Position numbers and translations under genes: made by a program
The notes under the pieces: generated by a model
What the model saw: only the letters and a program-made list of their open reading frames with translations
Database searches by the model: none
Told to the model about the DNA's origin: nothing
Shown here: piece after piece, positions 7,594 to 14,220 of the stretch
How positions within the stretch are numbered: the stretch's first letter is position 1
Layout of the letters: every line of letters begins with the position of its first letter
Assembly (NCBI RefSeq): GCF_018316655.1
Contig: NZ_CP074134.1
Span: 1 to 29,245 of the forward strand
Origin: Nocardiopsis changdeensis
GTDB lineage: Bacteria; Actinomycetota; Actinomycetes; Streptosporangiales; Streptosporangiaceae
Length of the DNA stretch: 29,245 bases
Direction: 5' to 3'

Positions 7594-7749
7594 ATGCCCG
7601 GCCAGGCCCCCGGATGGGCGCACTGCGACGACTGGATCCCCGCGGACGCGATCCCGCTGCCCCCGGGCACACCCGTGGACTGCCCCGGGTGCCGACGCGT
7701 GCGCACCGCTCACGAGGGCCCGGTCCTCTACGCTGACCGCCAGAACTGA
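7594..7749 (+). CDS. Small CxxC hypothetical protein
   Basis: This 51-aa protein starts at the ATG immediately after the previous stop. It contains HCDDW near residue 10 and VDCPGCRRVRTAHEG near residue 30, so Cys/His residues could coordinate one zinc. It is one of several tiny zinc-type proteins in this window. No clear Shine-Dalgarno is seen, but the spacing supports coupling to the upstream gene. Confidence 0.5.
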   Translation: MPGQAPGWAHCDDWIPADAIPLPPGTPVDCPGCRRVRTAHEGPVLYADRQN

Positions 7750-7766
7750 CCCCCCGGAGGAACCTC

Positions 7767-7961
7767 ATGACGTTCGAGCTCCACAGCGAGTACCAGGCTT
7801 CGCGCAAGATGGCCGAACGCCTGGCCAAGCACGCCGCGGACCAGGCCGACCCCCACCCCGATCGGGCAGCGGCGCTGGCCGCCGCCGGCCAGGTGTACGC
7901 CACCTTGGCCCTGGCGGCCGCGACCAAGCTCGCGGCCGAACTCGCCGAAGACGACGACTAG
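7767..7961 (+). CDS. Small helical hypothetical protein
   Basis: This 64-aa protein lies behind a strong GGAGGA site. It is composed of two Ala-rich amphipathic helices with an acidic tail (LAEDDD). The opening resembles many small actinobacterial plasmid proteins of unknown role. No motif is recognised. Confidence 0.6.
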   Translation: MTFELHSEYQASRKMAERLAKHAADQADPHPDRAAALAAAGQVYATLALAAATKLAAELAEDDD

Positions 7962-7971
7962 GAAGGCGACT

Positions 7972-8292
7972 GTGGAAGCCGTGTTCTACCACGCGCTCTA
8001 CGGCGCGCTGGACTACTACTGGCACCGCTACGGCACGGACATGGACACCTGCGACATCCCTCCGTCCCTGGTCCGGATGGTCGGGGAACACGCCCAGGAG
8101 GCCCCCGCCGCCCTGGCTGCGGACCTGGACGCGGCCTTCGAGATGCTCGATGGGGCCGGGGTGCCCAGGGCGTCCGCCCTGGCGTGCCTGCGCCACAACC
8201 TGACCCATCCCGACTTCCCCCGGGCAGCACTCACCCAGACTCGCGGCCTGCTGGCCTCGCTGGAGCTGCACGGCGCCGCGACCGGGCACTGA
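7972..8292 (+). CDS. Hypothetical protein, Tyr/His-rich N-terminus
   Basis: This 106-aa protein starts at a GTG behind GGAAGGCG, 10 nt after the previous stop. The N-terminus is aromatic (VFYHALYGALDYYWHRYG) and the remainder is helical. No membrane segment is convincing and no family is recognised. It is the last gene of the first plus-strand run, since a terminator follows at once. Confidence 0.6.
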   Translation: MEAVFYHALYGALDYYWHRYGTDMDTCDIPPSLVRMVGEHAQEAPAALAADLDAAFEMLDGAGVPRASALACLRHNLTHPDFPRAALTQTRGLLASLELHGAATGH

Positions 8293-8309
8293 CCCCCGCA
8301 CACCGCCCG

Positions 8310-8346
8310 GCCCCGCGCCCCGGAACCCCCGGGGTGCGGGGCTTTT
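8310..8346 (+). terminator. Rho-independent terminator
   Basis: A 13-14 bp stem (CCCCGCGCCCCGG at 8311-8323 with CCGGGGTGCGGGG at 8329-8341, one G-U pair) is followed by C and TTTT. It ends the 2368-8292 transcription unit. Confidence 0.8.
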
Positions 8347-8402
8347 CGTGTTGGGCGGTCGCGGAAAGTTCACGGGAACCCTCGCACACCACCCCCAACC
8401 GT

Positions 8403-8438
8403 GGAACACTATGTTCCAAGCACGGAACAAAATGTTCC
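8403..8438 (+). promoter_or_regulatory. Twin palindromic operator, GGAACA-N3-TGTTCC
   Basis: Two perfect palindromes, GGAACA-CTA-TGTTCC at 8403-8417 and GGAACA-AAA-TGTTCC at 8424-8438, start 21 bp apart, which is two helical turns. A weaker GTTC-ACGG-GAAC lies at 8368-8379. A TATGTT hexamer inside the first site could serve as a -10 box. The layout suggests cooperative binding of a dimeric repressor upstream of the gene at 8456. The regulator is not identified. Confidence 0.7.
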
Positions 8439-8455
8439 AGAACCGAGGAGGGGTC

Positions 8456-9346
8456 ATGCCCGACGCCCAGTGCACCATCGCCCGCGCCCTGATCACCTGG
8501 CAGGGGGCCACCACCGAGGTCCAGGGCCTGCACAACGACGCCCACCACATGCCGGACTGGGCGTGCGAGGACCGCGTCACCGAACACCTGTGGGGCCTGT
8601 CCGAGCCCGTCACCGCCCAGGCCGCCCCCACCCCCGAGGGCGGGGTGGTCGTCTCCTCCCCGCACCTGCCCGCGGCCCTGCACGCCATCGCCGCCGCCAT
8701 GGCCGCCCGCGGCCTGCTCTCCGAGCGCCTGGACCGCGAGCGCGAGTACGGGTGGGGCCAGCGCCCGCCCCGCGACGGCTCCCCCGCCACCGTCGTCCTC
8801 CTGGACCCCGACGGCCGCGTGCTGGCCCAGGCCAGCAGCGACGACCACCCCGACGGCGTCCGCGACAGCCTGCGCGAGGCCGCCCGCGCCCTGGCCCTGG
8901 CCGAGGAGCGGGTGACCACCCTCATCCAGCGCGGCCACGACCTGGCCCTGGCCGACCGCCAGCTCGCCCGCCTGGCCGGACCCTCCCACACCCAGATCCG
9001 GCGGGTGCGCGAGCGCCCCCGCACTGCCCAGCTCCTGGAGCGCGACGCCGAGCTGGCCCTGGACCGGGCGGGCCTGCCCCGCACCGCCCCCGGCCCGGTC
9101 TCCTCCGGCCCCCTCCCCCAGGGCCTGGCGCTGCACGTGCGACGCGAGCGCGCCACCTCCGCCGACGCCCCGGCCGCCTGGCGGGTGTCCCTGACGGTCG
9201 TGGGCATGGGCCACCCGGACCGGCGCCCCGACGCCCTGGCGTTGCTGGAGCAGGGGGCGGCCGCGCTGCGCGGGGCCGGGCTGGCCCTGGACCACCAGCC
9301 CCCGGTCAGCGCGAGCGACACCGGCCGCTACACCGTCACCACCTGA
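8456..9346 (+). CDS. Hypothetical protein under twin-operator control
   Basis: This 296-aa protein starts at the ATG at 8456 after GAGGAGGGG. It has a His/Trp-containing N-terminal part (residues 1-60), a central segment ending VVLLDPDGRVLAQASSDD (about 120-138), and a long helical region (about 140-230). A C-terminal beta-like segment reads RVSLTVVGMGH. No membrane span or known motif is seen. It stands alone between a terminator plus operator and another terminator, so it forms a single-gene unit with its own regulation. Function unknown. Confidence 0.7.
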   Translation: MPDAQCTIARALITWQGATTEVQGLHNDAHHMPDWACEDRVTEHLWGLSEPVTAQAAPTPEGGVVVSSPHLPAALHAIAAAMAARGLLSERLDREREYGWGQRPPRDGSPATVVLLDPDGRVLAQASSDDHPDGVRDSLREAARALALAEERVTTLIQRGHDLALADRQLARLAGPSHTQIRRVRERPRTAQLLERDAELALDRAGLPRTAPGPVSSGPLPQGLALHVRRERATSADAPAAWRVSLTVVGMGHPDRRPDALALLEQGAAALRGAGLALDHQPPVSASDTGRYTVTT

Positions 9347-9363
9347 CCCCCGCACACCGCGAA

Positions 9364-9403
9364 GCCCCGCCCTCCGGACCACCGGAGGGCGGGGCCTTTT
9401 TTT
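9364..9403 (+). terminator. Rho-independent terminator
   Basis: A perfect 14-bp stem (GCCCCGCCCTCCGG at 9364-9377, CCGGAGGGCGGGGC at 9382-9395) has a 4-nt loop and is followed by seven Ts. It is the clearest terminator in the window. Confidence 0.9.
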
Positions 9404-9410
9404 GTGCCCA

Positions 9411-9557
9411 CCTTTGTAATGACACAAAGGGTCACTCATGATATGGCCCACTTATCGTGAGTCAGGAAGGCGCTCCCGGACCCCCGGAAGCGGTATAGGA
9501 ATACGGGCTCGCGGGGGTGTGGCCACCCCTGGGCGGAGGGTGGCCAGGGGTGGCCAC
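9411..9557 (+). promoter_or_regulatory. Palindrome-rich intergenic region upstream of 9649 gene
   Basis: This roughly 300-nt gap (9347-9648) holds three inverted repeats after the terminator. The first is CCTTTGT-N6-ACAAAGG at 9411-9430. The second is ACTCATGAT...ATCGTGAGT at 9434-9462, with one mismatch. The third is a perfect 14-bp pair, GTGGCCACCCCTGG at 9519-9532 and CCAGGGGTGGCCAC at 9544-9557. The first two lie in a locally AT-richer stretch and look like operator or promoter DNA. Confidence 0.55.
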
Positions 9558-9648
9558 GCTTTGTCCGGGGGCACGTGCCGGGAACCCCGGACACGGGACA
9601 GCCGGGGCGGCCATCCTGGACGGTGACCCCCGAACCGAGGAGACCGCC

Positions 9649-9915
9649 GTGCCCGATGGCCACGACCGCGACCGCCTGACCGACGAGCTGGCCACCCTGC
9701 TGGCCGAGGTGTCCGCCCGAGTCCGCCCCCGCCTGCTCGCCGACCCCGGCGACGACGCCCTGTGGGCGGTGCGCGAGGCCGCCGCCGGGCTGCGCCACCT
9801 GCTCAGCGGCGATCCCGGCCGCCTGGCCGCCGCGACCGGCCACCTCGAACGGGCCGCCGGCCACGCCCGCCAGACCGCGCCCAGGACCGACCGGCCCCGC
9901 CCGGACCGCCCCTGA
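9649..9915 (+). CDS. Small helical hypothetical protein
   Basis: This 88-aa protein starts at the GTG at 9649 behind GAGGAGA. It is Arg/Ala/Leu-rich and helical, without cysteines or membrane spans. It is bounded upstream by a palindrome-rich region and downstream by a long hairpin, so it is probably transcribed alone. No family is recognised. Confidence 0.6.
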   Translation: MPDGHDRDRLTDELATLLAEVSARVRPRLLADPGDDALWAVREAAAGLRHLLSGDPGRLAAATGHLERAAGHARQTAPRTDRPRPDRP

Positions 9916-9954
9916 CCCCGTGGCCAACCCTGGCGCCCAGGCGTGGCCACGGGG
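9916..9954 (+). terminator. 18-nt arm hairpin after 9649 gene
   Basis: CCCCGTGGCCAACCCTGG at 9916-9933 pairs with CCAGGCGTGGCCACGGGG at 9937-9954, with two mismatches and a 3-nt loop. It directly follows the stop codon and shares the GTGGCCA core of the inverted repeat at 9519-9557. Confidence 0.65.
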
Positions 9955-10003
9955 CTGGCCACCCCGGGCGGACGTGTCCGCGCCCACGGGGTAGACCCCG
10001 GGC

Positions 10004-10171
10004 ATGACCCATGCGGAGTTCGGCGAGCCCGACGAGGTGTCCGACGCCCAGGCCGCCGACGACGAGGCGTGGCTGGACTCCCTCCCGGCCGGACAGCGCG
10101 CCCTGCTGGAACTGGTCATCGCCCGGATGTGCGAGGCGGCGAGGGACAGCACCCACCGCCCCCGGAGGTGA
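10004..10171 (+). CDS. Small acidic hypothetical protein
   Basis: This 55-aa protein starts at the ATG at 10004. The first half is strongly acidic (EPDEVSDAQAADDEAWLD). The second half is helical (ALLELVIARMCEAAR) with a basic end. Third positions are almost all G/C, as in its neighbours. No ribosome site is obvious, and a TAGACC hexamer 6 nt upstream may mean a leaderless start. It converges with the candidate minus-strand gene that follows. Confidence 0.5.
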   Translation: MTHAEFGEPDEVSDAQAADDEAWLDSLPAGQRALLELVIARMCEAARDSTHRPRR

Positions 10172-10174
10172 GCC

Positions 10175-10378
10175 TCACCCCGTGGGCGGCAGGCCGGGGC
10201 CCGGCGGCCCGCCGGCCACGTCCACCGGCTCCTCCTCCCGGACCGGGCAGGGGCGTTCCCCGCCCCAGTGCGCAGGCCCCGCCGGGTAGGTGCGGGTGAG
10301 CGCCGCGCGCATCGCGCCCCGCGATCCGCCCCGCCGCTCCGCGGGGCCCGCCGCCGTCTCCTCTTCCATACGGCCCAT
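10175..10378 (-). CDS. Possible small hypothetical protein
   Basis: A minus-strand frame of 67 aa starts at ATG 10378, with a second ATG at 10369. It has about 95 percent G/C third positions and a protein-like stretch TYPAGPAHWGGERPCPVREE. It converges with the 10004 gene, leaving 3 nt between them. Three CGTCACTGACG elements lie just upstream of its start, where its promoter would be. No ribosome site is clear and no family is recognised, so this is a tentative gene. Confidence 0.4.
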   Translation of the reverse strand: MGRMEEETAAGPAERRGGSRGAMRAALTRTYPAGPAHWGGERPCPVREEEPVDVAGGPPGPGLPPTG

Positions 10379-10420
10379 GGTCGACCCGAGACCCGGTATC
10401 CACCGGAATCGGACGACATA

Positions 10421-10540
10421 CGTCACTGACGACACACTCCGTGACACTAGGCAGGCACCACCCGATCCAGCAGGACCAGGACCAGCACATACGTCACTGA
10501 CGAATCACTCCTAGGCACTAGGACACAACCGTCACTGACG
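10421..10540 (+). repeat. CGTCACTGACG element cluster
   Basis: Exact 11-bp near-palindromes CGTCACTGACG occur at 10421-10431, 10492-10502 and 10530-10540. Each is followed by a CACTAGGCA, CCTAGGCA or CACCTAGGCA tract. Further copies are exact at 10760-10770 and 11412-11422, with a one-mismatch inverted copy at 10833-10843. They surround the start of the 10857 gene and the end of its reading frame. They behave like operators or iterons for one DNA-binding protein. The binder is unknown. Confidence 0.75.
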
Positions 10541-10742
10541 AATTGCACCTAGGCATCATGCGGCCGGGGGCGCGTGGCGGGGCCCTGGCGGTACGAGGGG
10601 GCTCCCGCCCCCATCGACCCCCGGCACCGGACGGGAACCCGGCGCGACACCGGACGTGCGGGAGAGCCGTTTCCACGCGCCGGAACCCCGCCCGGACCGA
10701 ACGGGGCGAGGACAGCGCGCGGGTGATCCGTATGAGCGCAGG

Positions 10743-10850
10743 TATCCCTCCGGGATAAGCGTCACTGACGGATGTGAGGCGAGTGAGCCTTTGTATCGCT
10801 GGCGAGATACCAAGGCTCACCGGGAAAACCTTCGTCAGTGTCGGTAGGGT
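10743..10850 (+). promoter_or_regulatory. Control region of the 10857 gene
   Basis: In order: TATCCC-TCC-GGGATA palindrome (10743-10757); CGTCACTGACG (10760-10770); a 15-bp inverted repeat with one mismatch, GTGAGCCTTTGTATC/GATACCAAGGCTCAC (10783-10797/10806-10820); CGTCAGTGTCG (10833-10843); and TAGGGT (10845-10850) six nt before the ATG. The last fits a -10 box for a leaderless transcript with operators over the promoter. In the larger gap 10541-10742 I see no gene or repeat that I trust. Confidence 0.6.
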
Positions 10851-10856
10851 CCCGCC

Positions 10857-11420
10857 ATGGAGCACACCCCCACGGCCGACGACGGCCAGGCCCCCGAGCA
10901 CCGCGTGATCGAGACCGTCCGGGAGAAGGTCATCCGCCGCACCTGCGGATGGTGCGGGAAGGACATCGCCCCCCGCGCCCACGGCAAAGGCAGGCCGCGC
11001 ACCTACTGCTCCCGGTCCTGCCGCCAGCGCGCCTACGAGGTCCGCACCGCGAACGAGCGCCTGGAGCGCGACCGCGCCGCCGGCACCGCCCGGGCCGCCG
11101 ACGACCCCGTCCGCGAGGTCGTGGAGCGGGTCGTCACCCGGACCACGGTGGTGCCCGTGGCCGCCCGCTCGGCGGCGGACCCCTGGACGCCCCGCCACCT
11201 CCAGGACCCCGAGCCCGCGCGGGAGGGGGACCTGCCGCGGCCGCGCGAACTCCAGCGGCTCCTGGCCCGGGTCGCCGCCGCGATCGCCCAGGGCGCCTAC
11301 AACCCCTCGGAGGTGGACCGGATCATGCGGGGGGCGTCCCAGGTGCAGACGGCCGGGGACCGGTACGTGGACGCGCTCCAGGAGCGGTTGCGGGGCGGGG
11401 GCGGAAGGAACCGTCACTGA
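10857..11420 (+). CDS. Zinc-ribbon protein, putative DNA-binding regulator
   Basis: This 187-aa protein has a four-cysteine ribbon, Cys30-x2-Cys33-x17-Cys51-x3-Cys55, within CGWCGKDI...RPRTYCSRSCRQRAYE, the pattern of small actinobacterial zinc-ribbon proteins. The remainder is helical and charged, with a Gly/Arg tail. The start appears leaderless, with TAGGGT 6 nt upstream. Its promoter is packed with CGTCACTGACG elements and one more covers its stop codon. I infer an autoregulated DNA-binding protein, possibly the binder of those elements. That link is untested. Confidence 0.75.
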   Translation: MEHTPTADDGQAPEHRVIETVREKVIRRTCGWCGKDIAPRAHGKGRPRTYCSRSCRQRAYEVRTANERLERDRAAGTARAADDPVREVVERVVTRTTVVPVAARSAADPWTPRHLQDPEPAREGDLPRPRELQRLLARVAAAIAQGAYNPSEVDRIMRGASQVQTAGDRYVDALQERLRGGGGRNRH

Positions 11421-11422
11421 CG
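11412..11422 (+). repeat. CGTCACTGACG element overlapping a stop codon
   Basis: An exact copy of the element found upstream spans the TGA of the 10857 gene. It is either an operator for downstream DNA or part of a spaced iteron set. The rest of the 11423-11587 gap shows no other feature that I can support. Confidence 0.65.
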
Positions 11423-11587
11423 GAAAAGAGGAAGGCGACAGCACCCAGGTATCGCAGCTACCGGCGTGTCGGCGTGTCGCACCGCCCGCGGCCGCCACGG
11501 GGCGCGCGTTGACTCCCTGGTTGACGGGTGGCGTTGAAACCGGTGAGTAGCCCCCGGCCGCCAGGCATCCCGGGCAGGATGGGGGCC

Positions 11588-11863
11588 ATGACGACCAACA
11601 CCCCCTCCTCCGGCCCGTCCGGGACGGTCTCCGTGCGCCTGGTGGGCGGCCACCCCCGCTGGGCCGGGCAGGTCCTGGAAGTCCCCCGCGCCGAGGTGCA
11701 CGACGCCCCGCTCGAGGACGTCGGCGCGTTCCTGAAGATCGAGGACGGGTCCTACCCCGACCACCTCGCGATGACCGAGGGCGTGGACTGGCGGGCCCAC
11801 TACGCCCCCGTCGCCGACGACGACCGGCAGGTGTGGCGGTTCCAGGGGTGGGTCCCCTCCTGA
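11588..11863 (+). CDS. Small hypothetical protein of actinophage/plasmid type
   Basis: This 91-aa protein begins at ATG 11588 after a GGGGG run. The sequence VRLVGGHPRWAGQVLEVP, an acidic middle and a closing VWRFQGW resemble the small beta-rich proteins with an LVGGPxDG-like opening often found in actinophages. The role of that group is unknown. It precedes the partition locus but is separated from it by the octad array. Confidence 0.65.
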   Translation: MTTNTPSSGPSGTVSVRLVGGHPRWAGQVLEVPRAEVHDAPLEDVGAFLKIEDGSYPDHLAMTEGVDWRAHYAPVADDDRQVWRFQGWVPS

Positions 11864-11880
11864 CCATCGGCACAGGTCAA

Positions 11881-11992
11881 CCGGCCTGCCAGCACACCAA
11901 TACACCGGTGTAAAGGCACACCGGCGAACCGGTGAGCCGGTGTATCGGCCCACCGATGTACCGACAAGCCGGTCCACCGGTTCGCCGGTGCA
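11881..11992 (+). repeat. Octad array 1, putative parS centromere/operator
   Basis: Fourteen consecutive 8-bp units run in exact phase from 11881, with consensus CCGGTGTA. Examples are CCGGTGTA at 11905 and 11937, CCGGTGAG at 11929, CCGATGTA at 11953 and CCGGTGCA at 11985. CCGG or a one- or two-base variant recurs every 8 bp. The array ends 18 bp before the parA ATG. It covers the place where a -35 box would be for a -10-like GATACT at 11998-12003. This is the arrangement of centromere-operators bound by ribbon-helix-helix partition proteins. Confidence 0.85.
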
Positions 11993-12010
11993 TGGGAGAT
12001 ACTCGCCGCC

Positions 12011-12718
12011 ATGAGCGATGAACCGAGGATCTACACGGTCGCCAGCTACAAGGGGGGCGTCGGCAAGACCACCCTCGCCAGCGAGCTGGCCTACGTCCTG
12101 GGCGCCGTGCTGGTGGACCTGGACTGGGACCGGGGGAACGCCACCCGCGCCTGGGGCTACCGCACCGAGGTGCGGTCCAACGCGCCGATGCTGGACGCCA
12201 TCGAGGCCGGACGCACCCCGCACCCGTTCAAGGGGGTGCGCAAGGCCGACCTGGTGCCGTGCCACGAGGACTTCGTGGAGACCCAGCCCGCCCCCGACGT
12301 CATGGCGTCCCTGCTGGAGCGGTGGGCGAAGGAGTGGGGGCGCGACCTGGTCGTGGACACCCACCCCGGCGGCAGCCCGTCGACCCTGGGCGCGATGGCG
12401 GCCGCGCACCGCATCCTGGTGCCGGCCCCGTTCGGCGAGAAGGAGCACGAGGCCCTGGAGGGGATGGTCCAGCAGCTCGCGGACTACCCGCTGATGGTGA
12501 TCCCCTCCCGGGTGCCGCCGGTGCCCCCGGCCCGCGACATCGAGCGGCTGCGCAGGATCACCGAGGCCGCCGGGGTGCCGGTGGGGCCGCCGATCTCGCA
12601 CTACGTGTGGCTGCCGCGCCGCACCCGCCGTATGGCGGTGAGCGCCCCGCCCGTCACCAAGCAGGGCCGGGGGTTCGCCGACGAGATCGCCGCGGTGGCG
12701 CAGGCGGTGGCCGCGTGA
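12011..12718 (+). CDS. parA: ParA-family partition ATPase
   Basis: This 235-aa protein has the deviant Walker A KGGVGKTT at residues 14-21 and a switch region VLVDLDWDRGNA near 33-45. A second acidic strand, LVVDTHPGG, is near 115. The length and lack of an N-terminal helix-turn-helix fit small type Ib ParA proteins. These form dynamic nucleoid-bound patterns that separate plasmid copies. ATG follows GATACT by 7 nt, so the transcript may be leaderless. The stop overlaps the start of the ParB-like gene. Confidence 0.93.
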   Translation: MSDEPRIYTVASYKGGVGKTTLASELAYVLGAVLVDLDWDRGNATRAWGYRTEVRSNAPMLDAIEAGRTPHPFKGVRKADLVPCHEDFVETQPAPDVMASLLERWAKEWGRDLVVDTHPGGSPSTLGAMAAAHRILVPAPFGEKEHEALEGMVQQLADYPLMVIPSRVPPVPPARDIERLRRITEAAGVPVGPPISHYVWLPRRTRRMAVSAPPVTKQGRGFADEIAAVAQAVAA

Positions 12719-13185
12719 GCAACGGACTGGACGACCTGACCCAGCGGCGCCAGCGGCGCCAGGCCCCGCCGCCCAAGCACCCGCGCACCCCGCCCGAGGC
12801 GGGGCAGGAGAAGAAGGAGGCGGCGACCACGGCGACCACCGAGCCCGCGAAGGAAGCCGCCGTCCCGGCCGCGCCGGCGGACCCCGAGCCCGCACCCAAG
12901 CGGCGGCCCGCCAAAGCCAAAGCGGCCGCCCCCGCCGAGCGCAGCGACGCCGCCCGGTCCAGGCGGACACCGTCGGTTGAGGCCTACCTGGACCAGGAGC
13001 TGATGGACTGGCTCTGGCAGATCGAGGCCGCGGCCGTCGCGCGCCGGGAGCGGTCGGTGGCCAGCCCCGCGATCCGCCTGGCGCTACGGGAGCTGAAGAA
13101 GAGGATGACCCCGGACCAGGTCGTGGACGCGCTGCTGTCCCAGACCTCGGAGCGGACGGGGCGCCCCGGGCGGCCACGCCGGTGA
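12715..13185 (+). CDS. parB: Putative centromere-binding protein (ribbon-helix-helix ParB)
   Basis: This 156-aa protein starts at a GTG overlapping the parA stop. Residues 1-85 are disordered, Ala/Pro/Lys-rich and basic. From about 87 a strand plus two helices can be seen (SVEAYLDQELMDWLWQIE; VASPAIRLALRELKKRM), the order expected of a ribbon-helix-helix fold. It lacks the HTH of ParB/KorB proteins. Small type Ib systems pair ParA with such proteins, which bind short tandem repeats and stimulate ParA. Octad arrays lie on both sides of the operon, and the second begins in its own last codons. The fold is inferred by eye. Confidence 0.75.
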   Translation: MSNGLDDLTQRRQRRQAPPPKHPRTPPEAGQEKKEAATTATTEPAKEAAVPAAPADPEPAPKRRPAKAKAAAPAERSDAARSRRTPSVEAYLDQELMDWLWQIEAAAVARRERSVASPAIRLALRELKKRMTPDQVVDALLSQTSERTGRPGRPRR

Positions 13186-13242
13186 ACCGGTACACCCGTA
13201 CACCGGCCTACGTTTACACCGGTGTATTGGTGAGCCGGTGTG
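13179..13242 (+). repeat. Octad array 2, second putative centromere block
   Basis: Eight units in exact 8-bp phase start at the end of the ParB-like gene: CCGGTGAA, CCGGTACA, CCCGTACA, CCGGCCTA, CGTTTACA, CCGGTGTA, TTGGTGAG, CCGGTGTG. They share the CCGGTGTA consensus of array 1, so the partition operon is flanked on both sides. Confidence 0.82.
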
Positions 13243-13283
13243 CCCATGCGGATCCGGCCTGGTCAAGGGCCCGGAAATGAAGC

Positions 13284-13310
13284 GGGCCCGGCGTGTTGCA
13301 CGCCGGGCCC
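13284..13310 (+). terminator. Perfect 12-bp stem-loop after partition locus
   Basis: GGGCCCGGCGTG at 13284-13295 pairs with CACGCCGGGCCC at 13299-13310 around TTG. It probably ends the parAB transcript. Confidence 0.7.
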
Positions 13311-13595
13311 TGGAGATGCCGCCGTTGGGCAGCTTCGGCCTCACGTCCACCGAGGTGGGGAGACGGCGCGTCCTCCACGCACTGAGGCCACCGTACAAGG
13401 CGGCGGCGCCCGTCGCACCTGGGAGGGGACTCCTCCGGGGCCTGTCCGGCTCACCGGGAGGGTGCTGCCGCTCGCTTCCTGTACGGGTCTGGGGATCCCG
13501 GCACCGGCCCCGGACAACCCCCTGAGCGCCTTCTGGGGGGCTCTGGCAGACTCCCAGGGGAATCACCCCCCTGTCCCGCCTGGAGGAGCCCGTTG
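13311..13595 (+). other. Gene-free stretch with possible RNA structure
   Basis: No convincing gene is seen here. GGCCTCA at 13337-13343 pairs with TGAGGCC at 13383-13389 around an interior that can also fold (CCACCGAGGTGGGG). The gene at 13596 has a GGAGGA ribosome site near 13582-13588. The middle of the gap shows nothing else that I can support. Confidence 0.35.
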
Positions 13596-14138
13596 ATGCT
13601 GTCCTGGCCCGACGCAGTGACCGTCGCGCGCACCGCCCTGTGGCGCCACCGCGTCGAATCCCGCCAGCCGGGTGTCGACCCCGACGAGGGCGTGGACGTG
13701 GACCTCATCGAGACCGTGCTGGCGTGGCTGGTGCAGGAGGCCGGCGACCCGCGCGCGCACCGGTGCGCGGTCGTGATGCCGCTCCGCCTCCCGGCCGAGG
13801 CCACCGTCTACCAGCGGGCGCTCCTGGACGCCGCTGTCCGGTCCTGGGAGCGGGTGATGCCCCACGTGCACACGCTGGCGGCCGCCGACGCTCTGGGCGA
13901 GCACCTGGGCGCCGTCCCACCCGACGCGGAGGAGACAGCCGGGGTGGCGTTGCAGGGCGCCGACGGCCGGGTGGCGTGCCCGGTGTGCGGCCGCGACGAG
14001 GGCCTGGTGTGGCTGTGGGACGGACAGATCGTGCGGGGCCGGTGCCCGGCCGGGGACGGTGAATGGACTCCACGCCCCTACATCGGGGCGCCCGTGTGGG
14101 AGCAGATCTCCGCCGCGGTGAGGGCCAGTGCTGGCTAG
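13596..14138 (+). CDS. Hypothetical protein with C-terminal zinc motif
   Basis: This 180-aa protein starts at ATG 13596, 7 nt after GGAGGA. A TTG immediately before it is an alternative start. The N-terminal part is helical (residues 1-110). Residues about 128-155 contain VACPVCGRDEGLVWLW followed by RGRCPAG, a CPxC...C arrangement that could bind zinc. Trp-rich segments surround it. No family is recognised. It converges with a microprotein gene on the other strand. Confidence 0.65.
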   Translation: MLSWPDAVTVARTALWRHRVESRQPGVDPDEGVDVDLIETVLAWLVQEAGDPRAHRCAVVMPLRLPAEATVYQRALLDAAVRSWERVMPHVHTLAAADALGEHLGAVPPDAEETAGVALQGADGRVACPVCGRDEGLVWLWDGQIVRGRCPAGDGEWTPRPYIGAPVWEQISAAVRASAG

Positions 14139-14193
14139 GCTGGTGGGTGAGGGCCCGCGCTGTCTTCCAGGACGCACACGCAGGCCCTCCCAG

Positions 14194-14220
14194 GACCGGC
14201 CGGTCACCTAGTGGCCGGTC
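14194..14220 (+). terminator. Bidirectional stem-loop between convergent genes
   Basis: GACCGGCC at 14194-14201 pairs with GGCCGGTC at 14213-14220. The palindrome GACCGGCCGGTC occupies 14194-14205. It lies at the junction of the 13596 gene and the minus-strand microprotein, and overlaps the latter's stop codon. Confidence 0.5.

Noticed and set aside
10543..10813. Short frames on both strands between CGTCACTGACG copies
   Set aside because: Low-complexity Arg/Pro/Gly sequences with no ribosome site, crossing operator-like repeats.
11881..11992. CRISPR array
   Set aside because: Units are 8 bp with no spacers and no cas genes are present. The fit is a centromere array.
13311..13595. tRNA or known riboswitch
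   Set aside because: No cloverleaf, no GTTCGA-type T-loop and no recognisable riboswitch core; only a weak stem.
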